DNA of 64,000 bases from Clostridia bacterium (GTDB lineage: Bacteria > Bacillota > Clostridia > Oscillospirales > Acutalibacteraceae), in assembly GCA_017503785.1 (NCBI GenBank), contig JAFVSK010000023.1:154433-218432 (forward strand), given 5' to 3'. A program made the position numbers and the translations under genes. This document shows positions 31,723-40,990 of the stretch, piece after piece (the first letter of the stretch is position 1; every line of letters begins with the position of its first letter). The notes below the pieces were generated by a model. It had not been told where the DNA came from, did no database searches, and saw nothing but the letters and a program-made list of their open reading frames with translations.

Positions 31723-34236
31723 TTATTTTCCCTGCATTGCCTTAATTTTTTTCTCGGCTTCCTCGCGCATTTTGTACTTGAGGATCTTGCCGGCGGCGTT
31801 CATCGGGAAGTTATCCACAAAATCAATGTAGCGCGGAACCTTGTGGCGCGCCATGTTGGCGGCAATGTAATCGCGCATTTCCTGCTCGGTCATTTGCTCG
31901 CCCTCTTTGAGGATGATGCAAGCCATGATCTCCTCGCCGTACTTTTCATCGGGTACGCCGATGACCTGCACATCGCTGACCTTGGGACAGGTGTAGATGA
32001 ATTCTTCGATCTCCTTGGGGTAAATGTTCTCACCGCCGCGGATGATCATATCCTTCAAGCGGCCGGTAATGCGATAGTTCCCCTCGGGCGTGCGGCAGGC
32101 CAAGTCGCCCGTGTGGAGCCAGCCGTTGGCATCAATGGCATCGGCTGTGGCTTTGGGCATTTTATAGTAGCCCTTCATGACGTTATAGCCGCGGGCGACA
32201 AATTCGCCGTTGACACCGTCGGGGCAATCCTCGCCGGTTTCGGGATCGACGATCTTACATTCCACGTGAGCAAACGCGCTGCCCACCGTTTCGGTGCGCA
32301 CCTCCAACGAGTCGTAATAGCTGCTCATGGTGCAGCCGGGCGAGGCTTCGGTTTGGCCGTATACCGACACGATCTCGCGCATGTTCATCCGCTCGGTGGC
32401 GGCTTTCTTCATGAGGTCGGCCGGACAGTTGGCACCTGCCATAATACCGATGCGCATATAGGAGAAATCCGTTTTCTCGAAGTCCTCGTGCTGCATCATG
32501 GCAATAAACATGGTGGGCACGCCGTTGAACGCCGTGATATGCTCGTTGTGCACGCAGGCCAGCGCCGGCTTGGGCGAGAAATACGGCAGCGGCAGCATGG
32601 TGGTGCCGTGAGTCATGGAGGCTGTCATCGACAACACCATGCCGAAGCAATGGAACATGGGCACTTGGATCATCATGCGGTCGGCTGTGGAGAGATCCAT
32701 GTGGTCGCCGATGTATTTGCCGTTGTTGACCACGTTGTAGTGCGTGAGCATAACGCCCTTGGGGAAGCCCGTGGTGCCCGAGGTGTACTGCATGTTGCAC
32801 ACGTCGTCCTTATCCACGGCGGCGGCCATGCGATAGACCTCCTCCACCGGCACCTGCTCGGCGAGGGCTAAACTATCGTTCCATTCGAGGCAGCCCTTCT
32901 GACGGAAACCGACAGTGATGACATTGCGCAAAAACGGCAAACGGCGGGCGTGCATGGGCTTGCCGGGCTTCAAGTTTTCCAGCTCAGGGCACAGCTCGGC
33001 AATGATCTTGCCGTAGTGGCAATCCTTGGCACCCTCGGTGATGATGAGCGTGTGCGTATCCGACTGGCGCAGCAAATATTCCACTTCGTGGATCTTGTAG
33101 GCTGTGTTGACGGTAACCAGCACGGCGCCCAGCTTCACGGTTGCCCAGAACGCAATGTACCACTGCGGCACGTTGGAGCACCACACCGCCACGTGCGAGC
33201 CTGCCTTAACACCAAGGGCAATGAGCACGCGGGCAAATTCATCGACATCGTCGCGGAATTCACTGTAGGTGCGGGTGTAATCCAGTGTGGTGTATTTAAA
33301 CGCGTATTGATCGGGAAATTCCTCAACCATGCGGTCGAGCACATCGGAGAAGGTGGCGTCGATCAGACGATCCTTTTCCCATACGTATTTACCGGTGTGA
33401 GCGCGGTTATAATACAGCGCCTTTTCGTTGCGCGAGGTATCGCCGAACACCTTCATGTAGGTGACGAACTGGGCGAAGATGATCTCCATATCGTCCAGCT
33501 CCTCGCACCACGTGGGATCCCACACCAGCGAGATGAAGCCATCGTAATTGACGGAGCGCAGCGCCAGCATCATATCGGAAAGCGGCAGCTCGCCCTCGCC
33601 CAACAGGCAATAGGTAACGGTGTCGCCCTCTTTGACGGCATCGTTGATGTGCACGTGACGAACGTAGGCACCGAGATTTTTGATGATCTCGTCGGCGGTT
33701 TCGCCGGCACCCAGATAGGCGGCCGCCATGTTCCACAGCGCGGCGAGATGGTCGCAGGCAAAACGATCGAGCAGGTCGCGCAGCTTGGCCGTGCTTACAA
33801 ACAAGCCTGCCGTTTCCACCAGCAGCGTGATGCCGCTTTCCTCGGCTTCGGGAAGCAGCTCGGCTAACAGCGCATAAACGGTTTCGACAGCACTGTCGGC
33901 GTCGGTCTTGGCTTCGGCGCGCACGCGCACGGCCGGGATCTTCAGATTGCGTGCGATCTCCAAGCATTGACGGATCTCGGCAGCGCACTCGGCGGCGGCC
34001 GACGGATCGGCAATGTCGCCAATGGCATCAATGCACGGCAGCTGCAGCTTCTTTTCATACAAGCGGCGCAGCGTGGCTGCGGCCGTGTAGTCGTGGAACG
34101 CACCGTCCTTGGCGGTGAACAGGCGGTTGTGAATATTGTGCAGTTCGATGCCCTCGAAGCCTAACTCCTGGGCAATATCGCAAAATTCCTCAAACGTGCT
34201 GTTGTGCCAGCCCTTCGTGGAAAAAGAGAATTTCAT
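31723..34236 (-). CDS. Fusion: TIM-barrel (sugar isomerase-like) domain + AMP-forming acyl-CoA synthetase
   Basis: An 837-residue two-domain protein. Residues 1 to about 275 are a xylose-isomerase-like TIM barrel (FEEFCDIAQELGFEGIELHN, TLLVETAG, RHVHINDA); some usual metal residues are changed (LWNMAAAY where an acidic metal ligand is expected). From about 285 it is an ANL ligase: FSDVLDRMVEEFPDQYA, YTSGTTGFPKGVMLTHYN (P-loop), VYGQTEASPG, HTGDLACRTPEGNYRITGR and the C-terminal PMNAAGKILKYKM with the catalytic lysine. The ligase probably activates a short or branched-chain acid; isovalerate is the best guess because the operon has a Leu-type T-box. It starts 3 bases after the LeuA-like gene. 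Confidence 0.82.
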   Translation of the reverse strand: MKFSFSTKGWHNSTFEEFCDIAQELGFEGIELHNIHNRLFTAKDGAFHDYTAAATLRRLYEKKLQLPCIDAIGDIADPSAAAECAAEIRQCLEIARNLKIPAVRVRAEAKTDADSAVETVYALLAELLPEAEESGITLLVETAGLFVSTAKLRDLLDRFACDHLAALWNMAAAYLGAGETADEIIKNLGAYVRHVHINDAVKEGDTVTYCLLGEGELPLSDMMLALRSVNYDGFISLVWDPTWCEELDDMEIIFAQFVTYMKVFGDTSRNEKALYYNRAHTGKYVWEKDRLIDATFSDVLDRMVEEFPDQYAFKYTTLDYTRTYSEFRDDVDEFARVLIALGVKAGSHVAVWCSNVPQWYIAFWATVKLGAVLVTVNTAYKIHEVEYLLRQSDTHTLIITEGAKDCHYGKIIAELCPELENLKPGKPMHARRLPFLRNVITVGFRQKGCLEWNDSLALAEQVPVEEVYRMAAAVDKDDVCNMQYTSGTTGFPKGVMLTHYNVVNNGKYIGDHMDLSTADRMMIQVPMFHCFGMVLSMTASMTHGTTMLPLPYFSPKPALACVHNEHITAFNGVPTMFIAMMQHEDFEKTDFSYMRIGIMAGANCPADLMKKAATERMNMREIVSVYGQTEASPGCTMSSYYDSLEVRTETVGSAFAHVECKIVDPETGEDCPDGVNGEFVARGYNVMKGYYKMPKATADAIDANGWLHTGDLACRTPEGNYRITGRLKDMIIRGGENIYPKEIEEFIYTCPKVSDVQVIGVPDEKYGEEIMACIILKEGEQMTEQEMRDYIAANMARHKVPRYIDFVDNFPMNAAGKILKYKMREEAEKKIKAMQGK

Positions 34237-34239
34237 GGA

Positions 34240-35613
34240 TTACGCCTCCTCGTAGACGATCTTGTTGACAGCGCTCAAATACGCACGGATGCTGGCACCG
34301 ATAATGTCGGTGGAGATGCCGTTGCCGGAATACACCTTACCGCCCGAACGCAGCTTGATAAGCGTGCTGCCCATGGCGCCGCGGCCTTCGGTGACCGACT
34401 GGATCTGGAAATCGTCCACTTCAAAATGCTGGCCGATGATCTGCTCGATGGTGCGGAACGCCGCATCGATGGGGCCATCGCCCGTGTTAATACCGGCCAC
34501 CACCTTGCCGTTGTGGTTCAATGTGATCTGTGCGCTGGCAGCCAGCACGTTGCCGGTGTTGATAACGTAGTTTTCCAGCGTGTAGGTGGCGGGCACCTGC
34601 AACGCAACGCTGGCGATGATGGCATCCAATTCCTTGGCGCCCACCGTTTTCTTTTCGGCAACGCGGCAGAATTCCTCGTAGACCTTGCTTTGGTCTTCCT
34701 CGGACAGGTCGTAGCCCAGCTTTACGGCAGCCGTGATGACGGCGTCCTTATCGTCCTTCGCATCGAGATGAATGGCTTCGTCGGCTGTGGAGAGCACCGC
34801 AGCGGCGGTGTCTTTCGATTTGTCGGCCACCCAGTTGATCTGCTTAATGATGCGCTTCATTTGCGTGTAGCGCAGGCGGCTTTCGAAGCCGTAGGTGTTA
34901 CCGCAGTTCTTTACCATGGTGGCAAAGGTTTCCAGCGGCACCGTGTTGCCGGAAACGTCGGTCTTAACACAGGCCACGCCGCGGCGTACCGCCAAGATCG
35001 CCTGTGCGGCCGCCAAACCGTTTTGGTTATCGCAACGGACACCCACGGGTACGCGGATTCCCTCGGTGGCTTCGGCAACGAAGGCGGCAAAATCATCGGG
35101 CAGCATTTCGCCGGTGCTGTCGCACAGGCTGATGCTGTGGGCACCCGCTTTCACTGCCGCAGCCAATGCCTGCTTCAGATAGGCAGAGTCGGCGCGCGTG
35201 GCGTCCACAGCGCAAAATTCAACGTCGCTGCATTTTTCGGCAGCCATTGCCACTGCGGTGCCGATCCACTCCAGCATGGCGGCAGGCTTTTTATGGGCGG
35301 TGTATTCCATGCCCACGGCCGACAGCGGCAGTTCGATGCGAATGCGCGCGTAAGCGGCGTTGCTCAGCGCCTCGGCAGCCAGATCAATACTTTCCTTGCC
35401 GATACCGGCCGCCACCGAAAGAATACTCTCTTTGGCAAAGGTGCTGATGGTGCGCACCAGCAGCGTATCGGTTTTACCGCCGGCAATGGGCGGCAATTCA
35501 ATCACATCGACGTGTAGGCTTTCCAGCTGACGAGCAATGGCCAGCTTCTCCTTGAAGCTGTAGGCGCTGCCCTGCGAGCAAAGCGTGGTGTCGGCGATTT
35601 GGATGCGGTTCAT
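34240..35613 (-). CDS. LeuA-like protein with a disrupted catalytic site (possible pseudoenzyme)
   Basis: A 457-residue protein with an HMGL-like barrel (1 to about 270) and a well-kept LeuA C-terminal regulatory/dimer domain (GDGPIDAAFRTIEQIIGQHF, GRGAMGSTLIKL, ISTDIIGASIRAYLSAVNK). The barrel has lost the isopropylmalate synthase signature: DTTLRDGEQ is DTTLCSQGS with a shortened loop, and the metal-binding HxH segment is VRCDNQNGLA. Condensation of acetyl-CoA with a 2-oxoacid by the usual mechanism is therefore unlikely. The start ATG 35613 has AAGGAG at the right distance. A Leu T-box controls it. It may be a leucine-binding partner of the next protein or an enzyme of changed chemistry; both are inference. 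Confidence 0.8.
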   Translation of the reverse strand: MNRIQIADTTLCSQGSAYSFKEKLAIARQLESLHVDVIELPPIAGGKTDTLLVRTISTFAKESILSVAAGIGKESIDLAAEALSNAAYARIRIELPLSAVGMEYTAHKKPAAMLEWIGTAVAMAAEKCSDVEFCAVDATRADSAYLKQALAAAVKAGAHSISLCDSTGEMLPDDFAAFVAEATEGIRVPVGVRCDNQNGLAAAQAILAVRRGVACVKTDVSGNTVPLETFATMVKNCGNTYGFESRLRYTQMKRIIKQINWVADKSKDTAAAVLSTADEAIHLDAKDDKDAVITAAVKLGYDLSEEDQSKVYEEFCRVAEKKTVGAKELDAIIASVALQVPATYTLENYVINTGNVLAASAQITLNHNGKVVAGINTGDGPIDAAFRTIEQIIGQHFEVDDFQIQSVTEGRGAMGSTLIKLRSGGKVYSGNGISTDIIGASIRAYLSAVNKIVYEEA

Positions 35614-35653
35614 AGTGATCGACTCCTTCTTGCACAAACGTGCGATTTAACGT

Positions 35654-35925
35654 AAAAAAAGCCCTGAGGCCACAGTGACCTCAGGGACGAAAAACCTTTT
35701 CCGCGGTACCACCCTGATTACCGTTACAAGAACGGTCATCTCATTAAGAACTCCAACAAGCTCTCTGCCATGATAACGGGGCAAGCCGTAGCAGCCTACT
35801 GGGAAGCCTTTTCAGCCACTCTGCTCAGGAGCCAGAATTTCTGTTCCCACCGTACCGCCCTCACAGCAACGGCGGCTCTCTGTAACGGTTTGCGGAATAG
35901 AAAAATCTCCATCGACGCATTTAAA
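35654..35925 (-). promoter_or_regulatory. T-box leader, specifier CUG (leucine)
   Basis: Read on the minus strand: stem I begins near 35915, and the specifier triplet CUG (35835-35833) precedes GCTCCTGAG, the position found by alignment with the two other T-boxes in this window. The T-box bulge TGGTACCGCGG is at 35711-35701 and the terminator TCCCTGAGG...CCTCAGGG with seven A on the plus strand is at 35687-35654. Uncharged tRNA-Leu would favour read-through. The codon is assigned by alignment, not by a computed fold. Confidence 0.9.
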
Positions 35926-35938
35926 AAATATTGATACC

Positions 35939-35967
35939 ATTATAAATCATCGTTTTTGATTTGTCAA
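35939..35967 (-). promoter_or_regulatory. Sigma-A promoter of the Leu T-box operon
   Basis: Perfect consensus on the minus strand: TTGACA (35967-35962), 17 bases, TATAAT (35944-35939). Confidence 0.92.
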
Positions 35968-35984
35968 CAGGTATTTTTAGATTT

Positions 35985-37823
35985 TTATTCGTAAACGCGT
36001 ACCTCAAAAATGCGGGCCTCGGGAACGCCGTTGGTGGCGTGCACCGTTATGCGCACGGTATCGCAGAGAACGCCGTCGAATACCACGCGGCACAGGCGTT
36101 GATAGTTATCCACCATGCGCCGCTCGGCCACCACGGTACCGCCGTGCAACAGCTGCACGGTGGCCTCCTTGACCAATTCGGCGGGAACCCCGTCCTTTTG
36201 CTGCCGTTGACGGCGCGAGGACAGCGTGATCTTCTTTTCGGTATCGAAATCGGAGTCGAACGTGAGCTGCACGGTACGCACCGCGGCTTGCGTGCCCAGC
36301 GACAGCGACAGCCACTCCCCTGCCTCGCTCAAGGCATCCGAACGCCATTGATGCGACACACCGTCGACACGGCGCGACACGCCCGACACGACGGCTGCCG
36401 CAGGATAGGCGGCGCTTTCGCTCGAGGCGGTAACGGTGGCACGGCGAGCGAGATCGGCTTCATCGGCGTTTGAACGGTTGGGCAGATAGCAATCGTCGCG
36501 CAGCAGGGTCTGCTGCAGCTCGGTAATATCCACCTCGCGCAGGCCGCAGCCGTGCTTAACGCACAAGGCCGCCGCAGTACCGATGGCCTGACCGCCGATG
36601 GCGCAGGTGCCCATCACGCGGGAGCTGGCCATGGCCAGCTTGGAGGCGCCCATGCAGCGACCGCCCACGTACAGATTGGTGAAGCCCTTGGCGCAATACG
36701 AACGGTACGGAATGTCGTACGACCCTTCAAACGGAAACACCTCGGAGGCGGGCTGATCGTAGGCAAACAGGCCGCCCGGTATGTGGTTGTCGACGTGCCA
36801 GCCGCCGTAGGCAACGGCATCGTCGAAGCGGCGGTTGCTCATAACATCGGCTTCGTTCAGCATATAATCGCACTCAATACGGCGGCTTTCACGCACACCG
36901 GGGAGCATGCCGACCCACACCAGCTCGAAATTGTCGGCTCCGTGGTCGCCGCCGTTTTTAATGTGATCCCACACACCGTAAACCGCGCGTACCAGCTGGT
37001 CGCGGATATCCTCGTATTCGTCGATGATATCCTCGCCCTCGCCCGGAAGCTCGATCCACCAGTAGCCGTAATCTTGGCAATAGCCGTCGTACAGCGTGCG
37101 GATCTCGGCCTCGGTTAAACCCTTGACCATGTCTTCCGGCACCTTGGCGGTGTGCTTGCGGAGCTTTAATTGCTCCTCAGTGAAATGCAAAGCATCCACC
37201 GGCGGGATGAACGGCACGGGATGTCCGGTATCGGCGGCCTTGAACAGCAAGGTGTTCCCCATGCGGTAGTTGTTGGCCGCTTGCGGCGCGTGCGGCTCGC
37301 CGAATTCGGCCTGCGCTTCGCTGCCGGTGCGGTATTCGGCACCCACGAACGCCGACAGCGTGCCGTTGCCGGTGCAGTCGGCAAACAGCGAGGCCGACAG
37401 CAACAGACGCCGCTCGGTGGTGGTTTGATAGCACTCAATCGCTGTTACCGTGCCGTTTTCGCACGTGGCACCGTGCATGGCGGTGTTGAGGTAGACCGTT
37501 AAATTCGGCTCCTCCTTGGCGGCTTGGAACAGCACGGCATCCCAAACGGAGAAGTTGAAGTTATGGTTAACGCGCTTGTTCGCGAGCATCAGCTCGTGCA
37601 GAATACCACCCTCGGCAAGCTCGGGCTTTTCCATGTTGGCGGTAGCTCCGCACACGTGCATGCGAATTTCGCTTGAGGCGTTGCCGCCCAGCACGGGACG
37701 ATCCTGCACCAGCGCCGTTTTGGCACCGTGACGAGCTGCCGCCAGTGCTGCGCACAAGCCCGTGAGGCCGCCGCCGACCACGATAAAATCGTAGTGTTTT
37801 TCCGTTGTTTTAAAACCGATCAT
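35985..37823 (-). CDS. FAD-dependent oxidoreductase with a C-terminal discoidin-like domain
   Basis: A 612-residue flavoprotein of the FAD_oxidored type. The dinucleotide motif VVGGGLTGLCAALAAARHG is near residues 14-32, followed by GGNASSEIRMHVCGA; later RCMGASKLAMASSRVMGTCA and AIGTAAALC close the FAD site. The last 150 residues resemble an F5/8-type carbohydrate-binding domain (VDGVSHQWRSDA, EWLSLSLG). There is no signal peptide. ATG 37823 was chosen for GGAGG at 6 bases. It overlaps the SGNH hydrolase gene by 14 bases. Such pairs occur in glycan-use loci; the substrate is unknown. Confidence 0.85.
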   Translation of the reverse strand: MIGFKTTEKHYDFIVVGGGLTGLCAALAAARHGAKTALVQDRPVLGGNASSEIRMHVCGATANMEKPELAEGGILHELMLANKRVNHNFNFSVWDAVLFQAAKEEPNLTVYLNTAMHGATCENGTVTAIECYQTTTERRLLLSASLFADCTGNGTLSAFVGAEYRTGSEAQAEFGEPHAPQAANNYRMGNTLLFKAADTGHPVPFIPPVDALHFTEEQLKLRKHTAKVPEDMVKGLTEAEIRTLYDGYCQDYGYWWIELPGEGEDIIDEYEDIRDQLVRAVYGVWDHIKNGGDHGADNFELVWVGMLPGVRESRRIECDYMLNEADVMSNRRFDDAVAYGGWHVDNHIPGGLFAYDQPASEVFPFEGSYDIPYRSYCAKGFTNLYVGGRCMGASKLAMASSRVMGTCAIGGQAIGTAAALCVKHGCGLREVDITELQQTLLRDDCYLPNRSNADEADLARRATVTASSESAAYPAAAVVSGVSRRVDGVSHQWRSDALSEAGEWLSLSLGTQAAVRTVQLTFDSDFDTEKKITLSSRRQRQQKDGVPAELVKEATVQLLHGGTVVAERRMVDNYQRLCRVVFDGVLCDTVRITVHATNGVPEARIFEVRVYE

Positions 37824-38835
37824 AGCCAACCTCCGAAAGTGCATGATAAAAATTCTCAACGTATGCGGCAAAGCCGTCGTCATTGGGATGCAGGCGCAGA
37901 TCGGCGAAATACGCCGAATCCTTAGGAACGAGATCGTATCCGTCGATCACCGTTACCTGCGGCAGATGCGCGGTTTCCTCGTGGATGAGCCGCTGCACAT
38001 CCAAAAACGCGCAGTCTTTTGCCTCTGCATGATCGCCACGCCAGATCGGGGTGAGTGCCACGATCGTCACCCCCGGGTAGGAGGTGCACAGCGCCTCGTA
38101 GAACGCGCGGCAGGCCGTGCGGATGGTTGCTTCGGTGTCTTTCGACCAATCGTTCGTGCCGTATGCGACCCAAATGAGAGCAGGCGTAAAATCGTCCGGT
38201 GTAGCCGCGAGCGGCGGAAAAAAACATTCGCCGCCGATCGCCTTATTCACTTCCTCGGCACCGAGACGGTCGCAGATCTGCGCTGCATAACGGTGCGATG
38301 CGTAGCGTGCATCGTATCCCTGCGTGATGGAATCACCAAGCACCAGTATCTTTTTATCGGGCTTTACGGGTGTAAACGTTGCATCGTCGTCCAAAGTCAG
38401 TGTTTTGAGCACCGCAACGACCGACCACGGGAAGTGGATGCAGACCTCCTTCTCACCCGCACCAAGATCGAACGCCCCCTCAAACGAGCCGATCGGCAGT
38501 TCCTGCTGCGGAGCCCCCTGCAGCACGGTATCACCGATATTGTCCAGTGTGCCGATGCGTTTTCCGTTAACCAACACGTCAAACGAAAAATAACTGCGCG
38601 AGGTTCCCTGCGTTACGGTGACAGCAAGCCCCAGTGAGCAGCTGTTCGTGCGAAAGTGCAGACGAACGCCCGCCGTGGTGATGCTGCGCACATAGGCCGA
38701 GGCCTTGGCGGCAGTGCGGCTGTACAGCGCCTCTTGCGCCTCGGTAAAGCGATAGAAATGAATACCCTGCTCGTCTTGTTGTACGCGCACAGCGCCGAGG
38801 GTGGCAGCTTTCAGTTGTTCAAAAGTTACACGCAT
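37810..38835 (-). CDS. SGNH/GDSL-family esterase
   Basis: A 341-residue cytoplasmic hydrolase: an N-terminal beta-sandwich (about 1-155) as in SsfX3-like carbohydrate esterases, then an SGNH domain with block I LGDSITQG (nucleophile S169), block II GGEC (G201-G202), block III YGTND (N228) and block V DLRLHP (D312, H316). It probably deacetylates or de-esterifies a sugar. It forms an operon with the FAD oxidoreductase. Confidence 0.87.
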   Translation of the reverse strand: MRVTFEQLKAATLGAVRVQQDEQGIHFYRFTEAQEALYSRTAAKASAYVRSITTAGVRLHFRTNSCSLGLAVTVTQGTSRSYFSFDVLVNGKRIGTLDNIGDTVLQGAPQQELPIGSFEGAFDLGAGEKEVCIHFPWSVVAVLKTLTLDDDATFTPVKPDKKILVLGDSITQGYDARYASHRYAAQICDRLGAEEVNKAIGGECFFPPLAATPDDFTPALIWVAYGTNDWSKDTEATIRTACRAFYEALCTSYPGVTIVALTPIWRGDHAEAKDCAFLDVQRLIHEETAHLPQVTVIDGYDLVPKDSAYFADLRLHPNDDGFAAYVENFYHALSEVGYDRF

Positions 38836-38847
38836 GACGACTCTCCT

Positions 38848-39849
38848 TTAAGAGCGCTTGACAAATTTTTTGGTGAGCCACTTTTGCAAAGGCTTTTCCA
38901 GATATTTTCCCACAAGCCACGTGAGAACAATTGTGCCGAAAACGGCAACAACCGTAACCAAAATGCGTGAGGAATTGATAGCGGGAACCCTATCGATGAT
39001 GCCGCAGAACACCACACCGTGCACCAAATAGATGGTGTAGGAATATTTATCGAGCACATTGACAAGCTTTTGCAACGGTGTGGGAAGCGTGAGTGTATCA
39101 CCGATGGGGATCAGCACTGTCAGCATCGTAGCAAAGGCAAAGGTGTAGGCAATGGCTTTGGCACCAAGGATTACCGCGCCGATCATTACCACTTGAAAGG
39201 CAGCGGCAGCAAGAGGAACGGCCTTTTTCTGAATACAGAAATACACCAGCACACCTAAAAACAGATAATGTAGCTTCGCGGTAAGATCGCAATCATAAAA
39301 ACGGCGAAGAATGGCGGTGATGCCAAACAAGCCAACCCACGTGAACAGCGCCGACCAAATCCCCTTAATACGCTTGAGCACAAACGGAGCGATCAAATAG
39401 AACACCGCGAACACCGGAATTGACCAGGTGATTCCCAAATTGCCCCAAAAATTCGTTTCGCTTGTTAAAAAACCGTTAAGTAAAAACAAATAACGCAGCC
39501 ATCCTAATCCCAGTTCGTCTGCCGGAATGGAATCATGGTAAAAAACGTTCATCGAAACAAAATAGTACAGCATGATAAGATAATACAACGGCAATATCGC
39601 GATGGCGCGTTTAACGTAGTATTCCTTTAAAGAAATATCCGGATGCTCCGAAAACGTTTTTGCCGCCAAAAAGCCACTGATCAAGAAAAACAGCTGCACA
39701 CCATAGGCACCAAAGGAGGTGGCTTCCAAGAGAAGGCCGTCTACTTTAAGCCGCTGGCCAAAATGAACGATGAATACCAAAATACACGCTGCCGCTCGCA
39801 GCAATTGAAGAGATACGTTGCGGGGAGCACCCAACTGTGCTTTTTGCAT
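38848..39849 (-). CDS. Acyltransferase 3 family membrane protein
   Basis: A 333-residue membrane protein with about ten hydrophobic segments. The N-terminal LQLLRAAACILVFIVHFGQ holds the conserved Arg and His of the acyltransferase 3 (OafA/NodX-like) family, and GVQLFFLISGFLAAKT is its second motif. It probably acetylates a surface polysaccharide or lipid. ATG 39849 was chosen for GAGGTGAACC upstream; longer in-frame starts run into the ilvE terminator. It lies 12 bases before the SGNH esterase gene, so acylation and deacylation functions may be linked. Confidence 0.85.
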   Translation of the reverse strand: MQKAQLGAPRNVSLQLLRAAACILVFIVHFGQRLKVDGLLLEATSFGAYGVQLFFLISGFLAAKTFSEHPDISLKEYYVKRAIAILPLYYLIMLYYFVSMNVFYHDSIPADELGLGWLRYLFLLNGFLTSETNFWGNLGITWSIPVFAVFYLIAPFVLKRIKGIWSALFTWVGLFGITAILRRFYDCDLTAKLHYLFLGVLVYFCIQKKAVPLAAAAFQVVMIGAVILGAKAIAYTFAFATMLTVLIPIGDTLTLPTPLQKLVNVLDKYSYTIYLVHGVVFCGIIDRVPAINSSRILVTVVAVFGTIVLTWLVGKYLEKPLQKWLTKKFVKRS

Positions 39850-39873
39850 ACGGTTCACCTCTGCTTCGTTTTG

Positions 39874-39906
39874 AAAAGCCGAGGAAATGGTGTTTCCTCG
39901 GCTTTT
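39874..39906. terminator. Terminator of the Val T-box operon (after ilvE)
   Basis: AAAAGCCGAGGAAA and TTTCCTCGGCTTTT pair perfectly around TGGTG; A- and T-runs make it work in both directions. Confidence 0.9.
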
Positions 39907-39913
39907 GTGTTTG

Positions 39914-40978
39914 TTAATCGATTTGGCAGGTCCAGCCGAAGGTGTCTTCGCCCTTGCCCCACTGGATACCGGTGAGGGTATCGTACAGCAGCTGGGTGAC
40001 TTCGCCGATCTTGCCTTCATTTACGGGGTGCTGAACACCCTTATAGCAGAACTCGCCGATGGGCGATACCACCGCAGCCGTGCCGCAGCCCCACGCCTCT
40101 TCCAGCGTGCCGTTTTCCATGGCGGCTTCCAGCTCGTCGATGCTGAACAGGCGCTCGGTTACCTTGTAACCGGCCTTTTTGAGCACCTCGATGCAGGATT
40201 TGCGGGTGATACCCGGCAGAATGGAGCCGGACAGCATGGGCGTGATGATCTCGCCGCCGATCTTGAACATGACGTTCATGGCGCCAACTTCTTCAATGTA
40301 CTTGCGCTCCACGCCATCGAGCCACAACACCTGCGAATAGCCCTTTTGCTCGGCACGCTCACCGGCACGGTTGGAGGCGGCATAGTTACCGCCGCACTTG
40401 GCTTCACCGGTACCGCCGCGCACGGCACGGACATCCTGATCCTCGATCATGATCTTGACCGGGTTGATGCCCTCTTTATAGTAGCTGCCCACGGGAGAGG
40501 CGATGATGACGTAGGTGGCGTTGTGCACTGCGTGCACACCCAGCGTTTCATCGTTACCGAACATGAACGGGCGCAGGTACAGCGAGGTGCCGGGGGCCGA
40601 GGGAGTCCACTCCTGCTCGAATTTCACAAATTCCTTGAGAATGTACAGAGCATCCTCCTCGGGAATGGTGGGCAGGCACATACGCTCGGCCGAGCGGTTC
40701 ATACGGCGGATATTCTCCAGCGGACGGAACAGCTGCACCTTACCGTCGGCGCGACGGTAGGCCTTTAAGCCCTCGAAGATCTCGGAGCCGTAGTGCAGCA
40801 CCGTGGAAGCCGGATGCAGCGACAGGTTGCCGAACGGTACGATGCGGGCATCGTGCCAGCCCTGCTCACGCGAATAGTCCATGATGAACATGTGGTCGGA
40901 GAAATATTTACCGAAGCCCAGGGTAGAAGCCTCCGGCTTTGCCTTGGGAGCGGTGGTTTTGGTAATGGTGATCTGCAT
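39914..40978 (-). CDS. ilvE: Branched-chain amino acid aminotransferase
   Basis: A 354-residue fold-type IV PLP enzyme exchanging amino groups between glutamate and the 2-oxoacids of Val, Ile and Leu. The family marks are HYGSEIFEGLKAYRR, RPFMFGNDETLGVH, AKCGGNYAAS, QVLWLDGVERKYIEEVGAMN (PLP lysine in the SGNYAAS/AKxGGNY region upstream) and SGSILPGITRKS. ATG 40978 was chosen for AAGGAG; an upstream GTG lies inside the ribosome site. It is the last gene of the Val T-box operon and would supply the final step to valine. Confidence 0.95.
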   Translation of the reverse strand: MQITITKTTAPKAKPEASTLGFGKYFSDHMFIMDYSREQGWHDARIVPFGNLSLHPASTVLHYGSEIFEGLKAYRRADGKVQLFRPLENIRRMNRSAERMCLPTIPEEDALYILKEFVKFEQEWTPSAPGTSLYLRPFMFGNDETLGVHAVHNATYVIIASPVGSYYKEGINPVKIMIEDQDVRAVRGGTGEAKCGGNYAASNRAGERAEQKGYSQVLWLDGVERKYIEEVGAMNVMFKIGGEIITPMLSGSILPGITRKSCIEVLKKAGYKVTERLFSIDELEAAMENGTLEEAWGCGTAAVVSPIGEFCYKGVQHPVNEGKIGEVTQLLYDTLTGIQWGKGEDTFGWTCQID

Positions 40979-40990
40979 ACTGCTCACTCC

